From BJGV01 sp003230615 (GTDB lineage: Bacteria; Pseudomonadota; Gammaproteobacteria; Burkholderiales; Nitrosomonadaceae), in NCBI GenBank assembly GCA_963663215.1, contig OY760140.1, positions 930,001-994,000 on the forward strand: a DNA stretch of 64,000 bases. Reading direction: 5' to 3'. The position numbers and the translations under genes were made by a program. The notes beneath the pieces are model-generated. The model did not search any database. It saw only the letters and a program-made list of their open reading frames with translations, and was not told the DNA's origin. This document shows positions 53,499 through 62,730 of the stretch, piece after piece (the stretch's first letter is position 1; each line of letters opens with the position of its first letter).

Positions 53499-55619
53499 CT
53501 ATCTAGATGTTCCTCTCAAACGCAATGCATTGGTAATTACCGATACGGAACTCATACTCATGGCAAGTGCTGCAATCATTGGAGACAATAGCTGCCCCGT
53601 GAATGGATAAAGTAGGCCTGCAGCCAACGGAATACCAAATGCGTTATAGATAAATGCAAAACCGAGGTTCTGTCGCATGTTACGAACTGTGTCAACAGAA
53701 ATTCCCCGCGCTCGGGCAATTGCCCGTAAGTCCCCTTTAACAAGTGTCAGATGTGCACTATTAATAGCCACATCGGTGCCAGTACCCATTGCAATACCGA
53801 CATCTGCTTTAGCTAAGGCCGGCGCATCATTGATACCGTCACCTGCCATGGCAACTACCTTGCCTTGCGCTTGCAAACGTTCTACCAACGACAATTTGTC
53901 TTTTGGTTTAACCTCGCCATACACTTCATCAATACCCAATCTTGCTGCAACCGACTTTGCCGTTGTAAGGCCATCACCGGTTGCCATTACTACCGTCATT
54001 CCCTCATGTTTAAGTGTTTCAAGTGCTTCCATAGTAGCTGCCTTCACCGGATCAGAGACTGCAACTAAACCGGCCAGCTGCTTGTCTGCAGCGAGATACA
54101 TGACGGAAGCACCTTCTTTGCGTAGCATTTCTGCCTCGCTTGCTAGTACCTTACAATCAACATTTTCCGCATCCATTAGCACTGTATTGCCTAGAACGAT
54201 CTGTCGCCCTGATACCTCACCATGCACACCAATGCCACTGGAAGATTCAAATGAATCCGGTTTGTCTAGCGCCAAGTTTCGGTTTCGGGCTTCCGCCACA
54301 ATTGCATGTGCGAGAGTATGCTCGCTACCTTGATCGATGCTTGCCGCAATCTGAAGTACCTGTTGCTCGCTAAAACCAGGTGCAGCCACCACGCGGTCAA
54401 ACGCGGGTTTGCCTTCCGTTAGGGTACCGGTCTTGTCAACAATCAGCGTGTCAATCTTACGCATTCCCTCGATTGCCGCGGCATCACGAAACAGGACACC
54501 TTGAGTTGCTGCGCGGCCGGTGGCCGCCATGATCGACATCGGCGTGGCCAGTCCCAATGCGCAGGGACAGGCAATGATTAAGACTGCCACTGCATTAACA
54601 AAACCAAATACCCAACGTGGCTCTGGACCAAAAAAGCCCCAGCCTAGTAAAGTCAGAATAGCAATTCCCACAACAACTACAACAAAGTAGCCGGCTACAA
54701 CATCTGCTAGTCGCTGCATTGGCGCACGCGAGCGTTGCGCCTGTGCAACCATTTGCACAATTTGCGACAACATAGTTTGTGAACCCACCTTTTCAGAACG
54801 CATGACTAAGCTGCCACTAGAATTAATAGTTGCTCCAATTACTTTATCGCCTAGACGTTTTGTGACAGGGACTGGCTAGCCAGTTAGCATCGATTCATCA
54901 ACCGCACTTTCGCCTTCCACAACCACACCATCGACTGGTACCTTTTCTCCAGGGCGCACGCGCAATCTGTCGCCAATATGGATATGAGTTAACGGAACGT
55001 CTTCTTCACTTTCGTCATCATTGATACGGCGTGCAGTTTTTGGAGCAAGGCCCAACAAGGATTTGATTGCTGCCGAGGTCTGTGAGCGCGCCCTGAGCTC
55101 TAGAATTTGTCCAAGTAATGTAAGCGAGATAATTACTGCAGCTGCTTCAAAGTACACTCCGATTCGACCATGTTCCATAAAAGTTACTGGAAAGATTCCC
55201 GGTGCTATGGTTGCTACCACACTGTAACCATACGCGGCAGACACTCCCGTCCCGATCAAGGTCCACATATTCGGGCTTCGATGCACAATTGACTTTGCCC
55301 AGCGCTGGAAAAAAGGCCAGCCAGCCCATAGAACAACAGGTGTACCAAGCACAAGTTCAATCCAGCTTTGGTTTGGTAATCCACCAGAGAACAATCGATG
55401 TCCAGCCATTGCCAAGACTGCTACAACAATCGTCAATGGCAATGTCCACCAGAACCGTCGTTGGAAATCAACAAGCTCAGGATTCTCCTCTTCCTCGAGG
55501 GATGGCATCATCGGCTCCAGCGCCATGCCACACTTTGGACAGTCACCGGGACTAGACTGCCGCACCTCCGGGTGCATCGGGCAGGTATAAATTGTGCTTT
55601 CTGTAACGTTAGTTACCAA
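53499..55619 (-). pseudogene. Cu(+)/Ag(+) P1B-type ATPase, stop codon in the TGE motif
   Basis: The frame from 55619 starts with a heavy-metal-binding domain (YTCPMHPEVRQSSPGDCPKC) and membrane helices, then reaches VDESMLTG and a TAG at 54876-54878 where the family has the Glu of TGE. The same frame resumes PVPVTKRLGDKVIGATINSS and runs intact to 53499: CPC helix (IACPCALGLATP), phosphorylation DKTGTLTEG, hinge GDGINDAPAL. About 706 residues when restored; exports Cu(I)/Ag(I). GAG to TAG explains the stop. No ATG suits the N-terminus: 55619 is a TTG, and the frame is open further upstream (CDHEQHHSDTP). Confidence 0.88.
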
Positions 55620-55943
55620 TGGAGTATCGGAATGATGCTGTTCATGATCACACTTCTTATTTAAGCGAAAATATTTTGCTAATAGGTGCAGAAACTAAGG
55701 AAGAAGCTTAAATGAGTAAGCGACTGAACTCAACAGCCGGGCTCAAACTGAATGTCCGCTTTTGGCACAAAGCGGACACTGACGGATCTGTCATCGATCC
55801 AAAATGGATATTTAGCTTTAGCTATCTATGTAGCTACTAATATGATCCTTCTTCTCTTAACTCAAACTTGATATTAATCATATCCTACTCTAACCTGATC
55901 TATAATTTTTACACTTTTAGCGCTATCAATTTGGAGGGCTGAC
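55620..55943. other. Spacer with a hairpin repeat
   Basis: Contains the unassigned N-terminal open frame of the ATPase gene, the 34-bp repeat at 55749-55782, and an AT-rich promoter-like stretch before the methyltransferase. No other gene seen. Confidence 0.5.
55749..55782 (+). repeat. 34-bp hairpin repeat copy
   Basis: TGAATGTCCGCTTT, TGGCAC, AAAGCGGACACTGA; one mismatch near the end of the right arm plus a terminal change. Confidence 0.92.
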
Positions 55944-56768
55944 ATGGCCAGCACACATTCAAGTTTTACGGGCTCGATACCCGAAATTTATGATGCCCAT
56001 TTGGGGCCAATGTTGTTCGAATTTTCAGCAAAGGATTTGGCTAATCGAGTAAAAGACAAGATTTCTGCGGAGAGCAAAGTACTTGAAGTGGCTTGCGGAA
56101 CGGGGATATCAACCCATTACTTACGAGAAGCTTTACCACAAAACGTTCATATCACCGCGACCGATCTAAATCCTGCCATGCTTGACTTTGCAAAAAACAA
56201 ACATGCAAATTTGTCAGGCGTTACATTTGAGATCGCCGATGCGTTATCTCTGCCCTTTGATGATCAAGTGTTTGATGCAGTTATATGCCAGTTTGGAATT
56301 ATGTTTTTTCCGGATAAGAGTAAGGGGCTCTCTGAGATGGCACGTACACTAAAGCCGGGTGGAATTCTAGCGTTTAATGTTTGGGACTCTATGGAGCAGA
56401 ATAGATCTGTGGCACTTGCACATGAAACTATTACCAGTTTTTTTGAAATCGATCCACCACAATTCCTAACCATCCCATTCGGCTTTTACGATATTGATCA
56501 CATCAAAAGTCTCATAAAACAAACCGGATTTACAAATATTGAATCGCATACTGTTTCGGAGACAGTAGAGGGGCTTGATGCTACACATATTGCAAAGGGC
56601 TTTGTTGAGGGGAATCCTGGAGTTATCGAGATTAATGAGCGGGCAATCGTAGAAGTGAGCTTGGTTACAAAGGCGACCGCCGATGCACTTGAAAAAGCTT
56701 ACGGTTCGTCACCACTTGAAATAGAGTTTCAGGAAATCGTTTTTACAGCGATAAAACCCGCAGTATGA
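55944..56768 (+). CDS. Class I SAM-dependent methyltransferase (UbiE-like)
   Basis: 274 residues. Motif I VLEVACGTGISTHYL (about 46-60), motif II ITATDLNPAMLDFAKN, acidic loop FEIADALSLPFDDQVFDAVI and post-motif MARTLKPGGILAFNVWD are all in place. The small-molecule substrate is unknown; the fold fits methylation of a lipid, quinone or xenobiotic. GGAGG 7 bases upstream fixes the ATG. A hairpin repeat stands on each side. Intact. Confidence 0.85.
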   Translation: MASTHSSFTGSIPEIYDAHLGPMLFEFSAKDLANRVKDKISAESKVLEVACGTGISTHYLREALPQNVHITATDLNPAMLDFAKNKHANLSGVTFEIADALSLPFDDQVFDAVICQFGIMFFPDKSKGLSEMARTLKPGGILAFNVWDSMEQNRSVALAHETITSFFEIDPPQFLTIPFGFYDIDHIKSLIKQTGFTNIESHTVSETVEGLDATHIAKGFVEGNPGVIEINERAIVEVSLVTKATADALEKAYGSSPLEIEFQEIVFTAIKPAV

Positions 56769-56794
56769 TATCGAGATGATTCGGGGTTATTAAA

Positions 56795-56828
56795 TGAGTG
56801 TCCGCTTTTGGCACAAAGCAGACGTTCA
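56795..56828 (+). repeat. 34-bp hairpin repeat copy
   Basis: TGAGTGTCCGCTTT, TGGCAC, AAAGCAGACGTTCA, between the convergent methyltransferase and dehalogenase genes. Confidence 0.9.
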
Positions 56829-56861
56829 GATATTCCTTTCGGGAAATAGTTTGTGACTGTT

Positions 56862-57830
56862 TCACTCCTGACTGATCCTGCCAAGCAACAATTCAACAAT
56901 TTCCTGCCCGTGCGTATCTTGAAGAAAATGGCCCGCTTTGGAAATGGGATCAAAAGTCGCCGCGTTCATGCGAGATGCCCAAATTCTGCCCCAATCTTCA
57001 ATAAATACAGGATCAGCACATCCCCAAATGAAATGGGTTGGCTTTTTCCAATCAAGCAATGTTTTGTAATGTGAAGACTGTGCAGCTCCATTGCCACCGT
57101 TGTAGTTTTCAAAAGGTATAGATAAGGGAAAACGTCTGAGTCCATTGAAAGCAGCATCATCTAAACCACGATGTGGCGCCGAGTAAGCGCGGTACATTCG
57201 TTTCGCTTCACCACTCAAATCGGGTTCGTTGTTTTCTTCCATGGCCTTATCCATTTGTTCCTGATCCATAAGGCCCCCATAAAATACTGGCACCGTACCG
57301 ACATTTGGTTGTTCTCGGCAATAAAGGCCGCCCTCATGCCAGTTTTCATTCCAGTTTTGAATTCCCTCCGAATATTCATAGCCATCATGATGCAACCAGG
57401 TATTCATAATAGTTAACCGTTCAAAACGTTCGGGCATCATTGCAGCTTGCGCAAGCCCAGTGGGTCCGCCCCAATCCTGACATACCAGGGTGATATTACG
57501 CAGATCCAACTTAATTATTAGTGAGGTAAGTACTTCTGTATGACGTGCGATGGTATACCAATGAGGATCTGTCGGTTTATCCGAGCGTCCAAACCCCAGA
57601 TGATCTGTTGCGATACATCGATAGCCTGCTTCAACGAGCGGCGGAATCATATGCCGATAAAGATAGCTCCAGGTGGGCATGCCATGCAACATCAACATGA
57701 CCGGTCCATCCGCAGGGCCATCATCAATGTAATGCATCCTGAGGTCATGCCATTGATGATAGTGCGGGGCAAACGGAAAATCGTCTAAGGCGCTAAATGC
57801 GGAATCAGGGGTACGAATGAATTTTGTCAT
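56862..57830 (-). CDS. Haloalkane dehalogenase-like alpha/beta hydrolase
   Basis: 322 residues. The oxyanion HGMPTWSYLYR (about 49-59), nucleophile elbow LVCQDWGGPTGL with Asp nucleophile (about 114-125) and catalytic His in KAGHFLQDTHG match haloalkane dehalogenases; the WGG next to the Asp supplies one halide-binding Trp. It would hydrolyse carbon-halogen bonds of small haloalkanes; fluoroacetate or epoxide hydrolysis are alternatives. It follows the SDR gene (42-base gap) under the TetR operator, so the two were one unit. Intact. Confidence 0.82.
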   Translation of the reverse strand: MTKFIRTPDSAFSALDDFPFAPHYHQWHDLRMHYIDDGPADGPVMLMLHGMPTWSYLYRHMIPPLVEAGYRCIATDHLGFGRSDKPTDPHWYTIARHTEVLTSLIIKLDLRNITLVCQDWGGPTGLAQAAMMPERFERLTIMNTWLHHDGYEYSEGIQNWNENWHEGGLYCREQPNVGTVPVFYGGLMDQEQMDKAMEENNEPDLSGEAKRMYRAYSAPHRGLDDAAFNGLRRFPLSIPFENYNGGNGAAQSSHYKTLLDWKKPTHFIWGCADPVFIEDWGRIWASRMNAATFDPISKAGHFLQDTHGQEIVELLLGRISQE

Positions 57831-57872
57831 CAGATTTTCTCTCGGTTAGGTATTACTGGTTATGTAGAGGAA

Positions 57873-58739
57873 TTAAACAATGGCTACGTTCTCAAGATGT
57901 TCGAGGCCAAGCCCTTTGATTGCGCCTGACTGAACGGGAGCGGTTACATCATTGATGGTGTCTGCCCCGAAGCTGGCACCTACAACTAAACGAGCTGGCC
58001 GTGATCCTTTTGGAGTGTCAATCAACACTAAGACTGATTCAGCAATGTCGTGTGGATTCGGTGCGTCAGATGACTCAAACAAATTTGTGAAGTTCTGAAA
58101 CATGACTCCTGGGATTTTCCCAATCTCGCCATAATCCGATACCCTTGTTGTATCAGCTGGCTGGCCTACGCTGTTAAACAGTTCTGTGGGATAGGCACTA
58201 GGCTGCACCAGAACGACATCAATTCCAAACTGTGAAACCTCATAGCGAGATCTATCCGTTAAGGCTTCTACTGCAAATTTACTTGCACCATATATTCCGA
58301 AAAATGGAAAAGTAACGCGACCAAGAACGGAACCAATGTTAATGATCAGGCCATCTCTCTGGTTACGAAGTGTTGGCAACACTGCGCGGGTAACTCTATG
58401 TAAACCAATTACATTGACATCAAACAGTGGAGTGGCTTGCTCGTCTGTAAATGCTTCTGAGACGCCAGCACTGGCAACCCCGGCATTATTAATGAGTACG
58501 TCAATACGTCCAGCTTTGGTAACTACTGTATCAACAGCCCGTTCGACGGATTGTGTGTTGGTAACATCAAGTTCTACTACCTCGATGCCCTTCGCTTTCA
58601 AAACTTCAGCGTGTACTCAGTTTTTATTGACCTGATCACGCATTGAAGCAAATACATTGTGGCCTGCGCGTGCTAATGTTTCGGCGGTGTCGCGGCCAAA
58701 GCCTGTGGAAGCACCGGTGATGAGTATCGTTTTTGACAT
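57873..58739 (-). pseudogene. Short-chain dehydrogenase/reductase with in-frame TGA at codon 41
   Basis: From the ATG at 58739: TILITGASTGFGRDTAETLA (NAD(P)-binding TGxxxGxG) then RDQVNKN and TGA at 58617-58619. The frame continues VHAEVLKAKGIEVVELDVTN, LINNAGVASAGV (NNAG), catalytic Ser in INIGSVLG and YGASKFAVEAL (YxxxK), to 57873. 288 residues when restored. CGA to TGA (Arg) is the simplest origin. A start at 58601 would lack the cofactor motif. GGAG lies upstream of the ATG. Oxidises or reduces an unknown alcohol/ketone. Confidence 0.87.
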
Positions 58740-58770
58740 TAGAGTCTCCTTTTTATTATTTAATAATATA

Positions 58771-58794
58771 GTATCGAAACCATCGTTTCGATAC
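58771..58794. promoter_or_regulatory. TetR operator ahead of the SDR/dehalogenase unit
   Basis: A perfect palindrome, GTATCGAAAC-CATC-GTTTCGATAC, 31 bases upstream of the SDR start. The same core stands in front of the tetR gene at 59416-59437, so the regulator next door very likely binds both. Confidence 0.85.
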
Positions 58795-58809
58795 TAGCTA
58801 AAAAAATAT

Positions 58810-59391
58810 CTACCTTCTTATTGCTGATAACCCCATATCCGCAATTTTTCTCAATTTCTTTTTACTTGTTTCATTCTTTCCAGCAATCATCAATCCAAAG
58901 TTAAGATAAACAAGATAATTAGCCAAATCTTTACAATCTATATCAGCGCTAATCTCATTATTCTCCTGTGCTGATTTTATGCAATTATAAAAAAGGGCTG
59001 TGAAGCTTGAAATGCGTGATTTTACTTTTATGTTAACTTCTTCGCTTAATACTTCCTTCTCGGTGAGAGAATTAACTATAAGACATCCTTTACAATTTTT
59101 AGTAGCAACATAGTCCACTCTATTCTCAAAAAACGCTTCAATATTACTCAGCCCCAATGGCTTTTTGGTGAGTATGTTAATCAACGCCCTAAGGGATTTA
59201 CTAATATAATGGTCTATGCACTCGAGAAATAGTCTCTCTTTATTGCCGAATTCACTATACATGCTATTCGTGTGAAGGCCTGTTCTAGCTACCATCTCAT
59301 TCATTGAAGTGGCCTCAAAACCTTTCTCCCAAAATAGGGCTGTGGCCTTCTCTACCACCTCTTCACGATCATATTGTCTTGGTCTATTCAT
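58810..59391 (-). CDS. TetR/AcrR-family repressor
   Basis: 193 residues. The N-terminal helix-turn-helix is YDREEVVEKATALFWEKGFE with ATSMNEMVARTGLHTNSMYS and EFGNKERLF, standard for TetR. The C-terminal ligand domain includes NCKGCLIVNSLTE, similar to the AcrR/YxaF type. It lies upstream of and parallel to the SDR and dehalogenase genes, with the 58771-58794 operator between and a second operator ahead of itself. Probably a derepressible control circuit plus autoregulation; the ligand is unknown. Confidence 0.88.
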   Translation of the reverse strand: MNRPRQYDREEVVEKATALFWEKGFEATSMNEMVARTGLHTNSMYSEFGNKERLFLECIDHYISKSLRALINILTKKPLGLSNIEAFFENRVDYVATKNCKGCLIVNSLTEKEVLSEEVNIKVKSRISSFTALFYNCIKSAQENNEISADIDCKDLANYLVYLNFGLMIAGKNETSKKKLRKIADMGLSAIRR

Positions 59392-59415
59392 ATTATGTTA
59401 GTTACATTGAACATA

Positions 59416-59437
59416 TATCGAAACAATCGTTTCAATA
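59416..59437. promoter_or_regulatory. TetR autoregulatory operator
   Basis: TATCGAAACAATCGTTTCAATA, the same palindrome with one arm mismatch, 25 bases before the tetR ATG. A half-site ATCGTTTCGATAT follows at about 59458-59470. Confidence 0.78.
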
Positions 59438-59470
59438 TATAGAAGAATACTAAAATGATCGTTTCGATAT

Positions 59471-60017
59471 GTCAAGGGAAAAATATAATTTAATAAATAT
59501 AGCGCTCTATTTTGGGCGGCGGGAATCTAACCCACGCCTGTTAATACCTTACTAATCATAATATTAACCAAGAAATTGCTGACCCGATTTCTTTGACGCA
59601 CCCCCAACACTGCCCCCAAAATAACTGGCTGTTATTGGATCTTATTGGAAGCTAAATGTGATCATCTTAGGTTTGCGCCGCCGGTTGCGACCCCACTATT
59701 CTATCTTGGGTCCAGTCCACTATTTCTCCCGCACTCCATGAGACCAGCGAAGCAAGTGAAAATACCAGATAAAAACCGGTTTTTATTGGATTAACAATAC
59801 CTTCCAGGGTATGGTGTCATAACTGTCAATTGGAAAAGATAAGTGGCAGTATTATTTTATTTTTCTGATCATCCGAAATTTACTGCTGAAGTATTTGGAA
59901 GAATTAAGTTGGTCAAGTCAAAGTACCCGGATAGTACACTTCCGAATAATACTAATATCCTGAACTAGGCATCACGATATTGACATGGTGAGCACATTCA
60001 CCTAGCAATAGTCATGA
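59471..60017. other. Spacer with short coding remnant
   Basis: There is no complete gene. A plus-strand open stretch at about 59849-59968 reads YFSDHPKFTAEVFGRIKLVK and ends NNTNILN, but has no start codon or ribosome site; probably the tail of a lost gene. The stretch around 59515-59630 contains CCCCCAACACTGCCCCCAAA of unclear origin. Confidence 0.3.
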
Positions 60018-60839
60018 CTACCAAAACCTCCACCAAGACCCATCATCAGATGTAACCAAGTCAGGTGAAACTGGATCCTCGGGAAAGTTTTTATCCATTA
60101 CACGCTCAGCATCATCGCGCAGATCAGTCATTCCCAGATATTCGTAGGACTGTATCATAATAGTTAATGCATCCTTCGTAGCCGGGGTCTGCGGATACTC
60201 CTCTAGAACATATTGCGCACGATTAACTGCAGCAACGTAGGCCCCTCTTTTTATATAGTAGCGTGCTACATAGATCTCACCCATCGCTACGGAATTAACT
60301 AGATAATTCATACGCTTTAGAGCATCAGGTCTGTATTTACTGTCAGGATGGCGGGTAACTAATTCCTTGAAACTTTCAAATGATTCACGCGCCCCCCTTG
60401 GGTCACGTTCACTCATTTTCTGATCAAGATACCTTTTCATCACATAACCCGCTATTCCTTTTTCATCATTGAAACTTGCCAACCCTTTCATATAATATAT
60501 ATAATCAACATTAGGGTGGTTCGGATGTAGCCTAATAAATCGGTTGGCCGCTATGATGGCCGCAGCTTGATCATCTTCTTTATAATGGGCATAAACTACC
60601 TCAAGTTGAGCTTGCTGCGCATAACGACCATAGGGATAACGCGCTTCCAGGGCTATAAAAAATCTGATGGCAGACTTGTAATCTCCATTTTCTAGGTCTG
60701 ATTTGCCCTCTGAATAAAATTGTTCTACAGTCCAATCACTAGTATTTTCCCCTCTTTTATAGGTTTTTAACCAGCCAAAGGCACAACCTGATAGCTGAAT
60801 CGCTAAGAATAAGGCTAAACTACGTGAAATAATAGACAT
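60018..60839 (-). CDS. bamD: Outer membrane assembly lipoprotein BamD (ComL)
   Basis: 273 residues. Lipoprotein signal with lipobox AIQLSGC, then TPR-type repeats: GKSDLENGDYKSAIRFFIAL, YPYGRYAQQAQLEVVYAHYK, VDYIYYMKGLASFNDEKGIA and ARESFESFKELVTRHPDSKY. It is an essential part of the BAM complex that inserts beta-barrel proteins into the outer membrane, facing the periplasm. Divergent from rluD (10 bases between starts), the conserved bamD/rluD pair in proteobacteria. Confidence 0.95.
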   Translation of the reverse strand: MSIISRSLALFLAIQLSGCAFGWLKTYKRGENTSDWTVEQFYSEGKSDLENGDYKSAIRFFIALEARYPYGRYAQQAQLEVVYAHYKEDDQAAAIIAANRFIRLHPNHPNVDYIYYMKGLASFNDEKGIAGYVMKRYLDQKMSERDPRGARESFESFKELVTRHPDSKYRPDALKRMNYLVNSVAMGEIYVARYYIKRGAYVAAVNRAQYVLEEYPQTPATKDALTIMIQSYEYLGMTDLRDDAERVMDKNFPEDPVSPDLVTSDDGSWWRFW

Positions 60840-60849
60840 AACAATTTCA

Positions 60850-61863
60850 ATGACAGCTAAAAACGAACTATCTTATTATACCGCAAAATTATCGCGGTCT
60901 AGACCGACAGAAAATATTATCGAGCTGATAATCCCACAATCATGCGCTGGTTTGCGGCTTGATCAGACTCTGGCACAATTACTGCCAGACCACTCCCGTA
61001 ACCGTTTACAAGCATGGATCCTAGAAAAACGGGTGACCATAGATAATCTAAACGCAAACTCAAAAAATAAAGTATGGGGTGGTGAAAAAATTAAAATAAA
61101 ATCACTACTACACCCCACTGAAACTGCTCATGCTGCCGAAGCTATCAAGCTTGATATAGTGTATGAAGATCAATCAATCATAGTCATTAACAAACCTGCT
61201 GGAATGGTAGTGCATCCTGGTAACGGCAACTGGCAAGGTACCATGCTAAATGGGCTGCTTCACCATGCTGCACAATTGGATGAAATACCACGTGCAGGCA
61301 TCGTACACCGGCTAGATAAAAACACCAGCGGCCTATTAGTTATAGCAAAGACTCTTGAAGCACAAACTAATTTAGTGCGACAACTACAAAATCGCACCAT
61401 GAAACGAGATTACTTTGCTTTAGTACTTGGTCGCATTCCACTTAACGGACAGGTAAATGCACCAATAGGGCGGCACCCAATACAGCGCGTAAAAATGACA
61501 GTAACCAAGAATGGCAAGGAGGCATGTACCCACTACCTGGTAAAAGAGCAACTTTGTGGATGCACCTTACTCCAATGCAGCTTGGAAACTGGGCGCACCC
61601 ATCAAATCCGTGTGCATATGCACTCTATTGGCCACCCACTAGTAGGTGATCCAATTTATAATAAAAAGCCAAGAAAAGTTGCACAAGAAATTGGCCAATT
61701 GATCATGAGTTTCCCTAGACAAGCACTACATGCGCAACGACTGGAGCTAATTCATCCAAAAACTGGTAAGCCGATAATGTGGGAAGCTGAGTTACCCGAA
61801 GATATAGGAAAACTTATGCTCAAGCTCCGTCATTATCATGACAATCACCCTACGTCCAAATAA
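60850..61863 (+). CDS. rluD: 23S rRNA pseudouridine synthase RluD
   Basis: 337 residues. An S4-type RNA-binding domain (LDQTLAQLLPDHSRNRLQAW) then the RluA/RluD catalytic block GIVHRLDKNTSGLLVIAKT with the nucleophilic Asp, and C-terminal LETGRTHQIRVHMHSIGHPL. It converts uridines 1911/1915/1917 (E. coli numbering) in helix 69 to pseudouridine. Followed after 8 bases by pgeF, the conserved order. The divergence from bamD and conserved pair support RluD rather than RluC. Confidence 0.94.
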   Translation: MTAKNELSYYTAKLSRSRPTENIIELIIPQSCAGLRLDQTLAQLLPDHSRNRLQAWILEKRVTIDNLNANSKNKVWGGEKIKIKSLLHPTETAHAAEAIKLDIVYEDQSIIVINKPAGMVVHPGNGNWQGTMLNGLLHHAAQLDEIPRAGIVHRLDKNTSGLLVIAKTLEAQTNLVRQLQNRTMKRDYFALVLGRIPLNGQVNAPIGRHPIQRVKMTVTKNGKEACTHYLVKEQLCGCTLLQCSLETGRTHQIRVHMHSIGHPLVGDPIYNKKPRKVAQEIGQLIMSFPRQALHAQRLELIHPKTGKPIMWEAELPEDIGKLMLKLRHYHDNHPTSK

Positions 61864-61871
61864 ATACAAAT

Positions 61872-62579
61872 ATGAGTGACTGGGTTACACCAGACTGGCC
61901 TGCACCATGTAATGTCCAAGCATTGTTTACCACACGTCATGGTGGTGTGAGTAGTGGCCCCTACGCAAGCCTTAACTTAGGTGATCATGTAGGCGACAAC
62001 CCACTAGTCGTCAAACAAAATCGTGCAAAATTACGTAGGGCTCTACCGAGTGAGCCGCAATGGTTGAAGCAGGTACACGGTTCAATACCAATCTGGGTAG
62101 ACAATAATGTTATTGTGCCTGAAGGTGATGCCGCATTGAGCCGCACTTGCAATGTAGTTTGTGCAGTACTCACTGCAGACTGCTTACCGATATTTCTGTG
62201 TGATGATATCGGAACAGTGGCAGGTATTGTCCATGCCGGATGGCGTGGCATAGTTGCAGGAGTGATCGAGCGAGCAGTAACAGAAATGCGAAAAGGAAAC
62301 GCTCGAATTATGGCTTACCTTGGCCCTGCGATTGGCCCCAATTTTTTTGAGGTTGGAGAAAAAACACGTCATGCTTTTATTAAACAGGATGAGATATCTG
62401 CACTCGCCTTTGCACCACGCTATGAAGATAATGGCAAAAAATGGTTTGCTGATATTTTTCTGTTAGCGCGACAGCGATTAGCAGCAATTGGAGTAACTGA
62501 AGTTTACAGCAATTTAGTAATCCGGAAAAATTTTTTTCCTATCGACGCGATGGCAACACTGGACGGATGGCAGGGTTGA
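61872..62579 (+). CDS. pgeF: Peptidoglycan editing factor PgeF (YfiH, multicopper-laccase fold)
   Basis: 235 residues. FTTRHGGVSSGPYASLNLGD, then VVCAVLTADCLPIFLCDD, VAGIVHAGWRGIVAGVIERA and YLGPAIGPNFFEVGE carry the conserved Cys/His of the family. PgeF hydrolyses UDP-MurNAc-L-Ser type mis-incorporated precursors, and related proteins act as purine nucleoside phosphorylases. Eight bases after rluD, so the same transcript. Confidence 0.93.
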   Translation: MSDWVTPDWPAPCNVQALFTTRHGGVSSGPYASLNLGDHVGDNPLVVKQNRAKLRRALPSEPQWLKQVHGSIPIWVDNNVIVPEGDAALSRTCNVVCAVLTADCLPIFLCDDIGTVAGIVHAGWRGIVAGVIERAVTEMRKGNARIMAYLGPAIGPNFFEVGEKTRHAFIKQDEISALAFAPRYEDNGKKWFADIFLLARQRLAAIGVTEVYSNLVIRKNFFPIDAMATLDGWQG

Positions 62580-62730
62580 TTTGGCTTACCAAGTAAAACT
62601 ATATTTAGTATTCTAATAGTTTTACATAAGAAGCTACTAACCTTGACAGGTTCTAAAATATTCTCAAAATCCACAACAACCTGAATCCTGCAACAACGTA
62701 TAATCGCGAATTCATCCATGAATTGTTCCT

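Noticed and set aside
22451..56828. CRISPR array
   Set aside because: The 34-bp repeats are palindromic, scattered over kilobases in both orientations without regular spacers, and no cas genes are present.
20692..58619. Stop-codon recoding or suppressor tRNA explaining the in-frame stops
   Set aside because: TAA, TAG and TGA are all affected at different expected residues (Glu, Trp, Arg, Gln-like), and core genes end normally with all three, so ordinary nonsense mutations are simpler.
59849..59968. Small protein YFSDHPKFTAEVFGRIKLVK
   Set aside because: Protein-like composition but no start codon or ribosome site; kept only as a possible remnant in the spacer entry.
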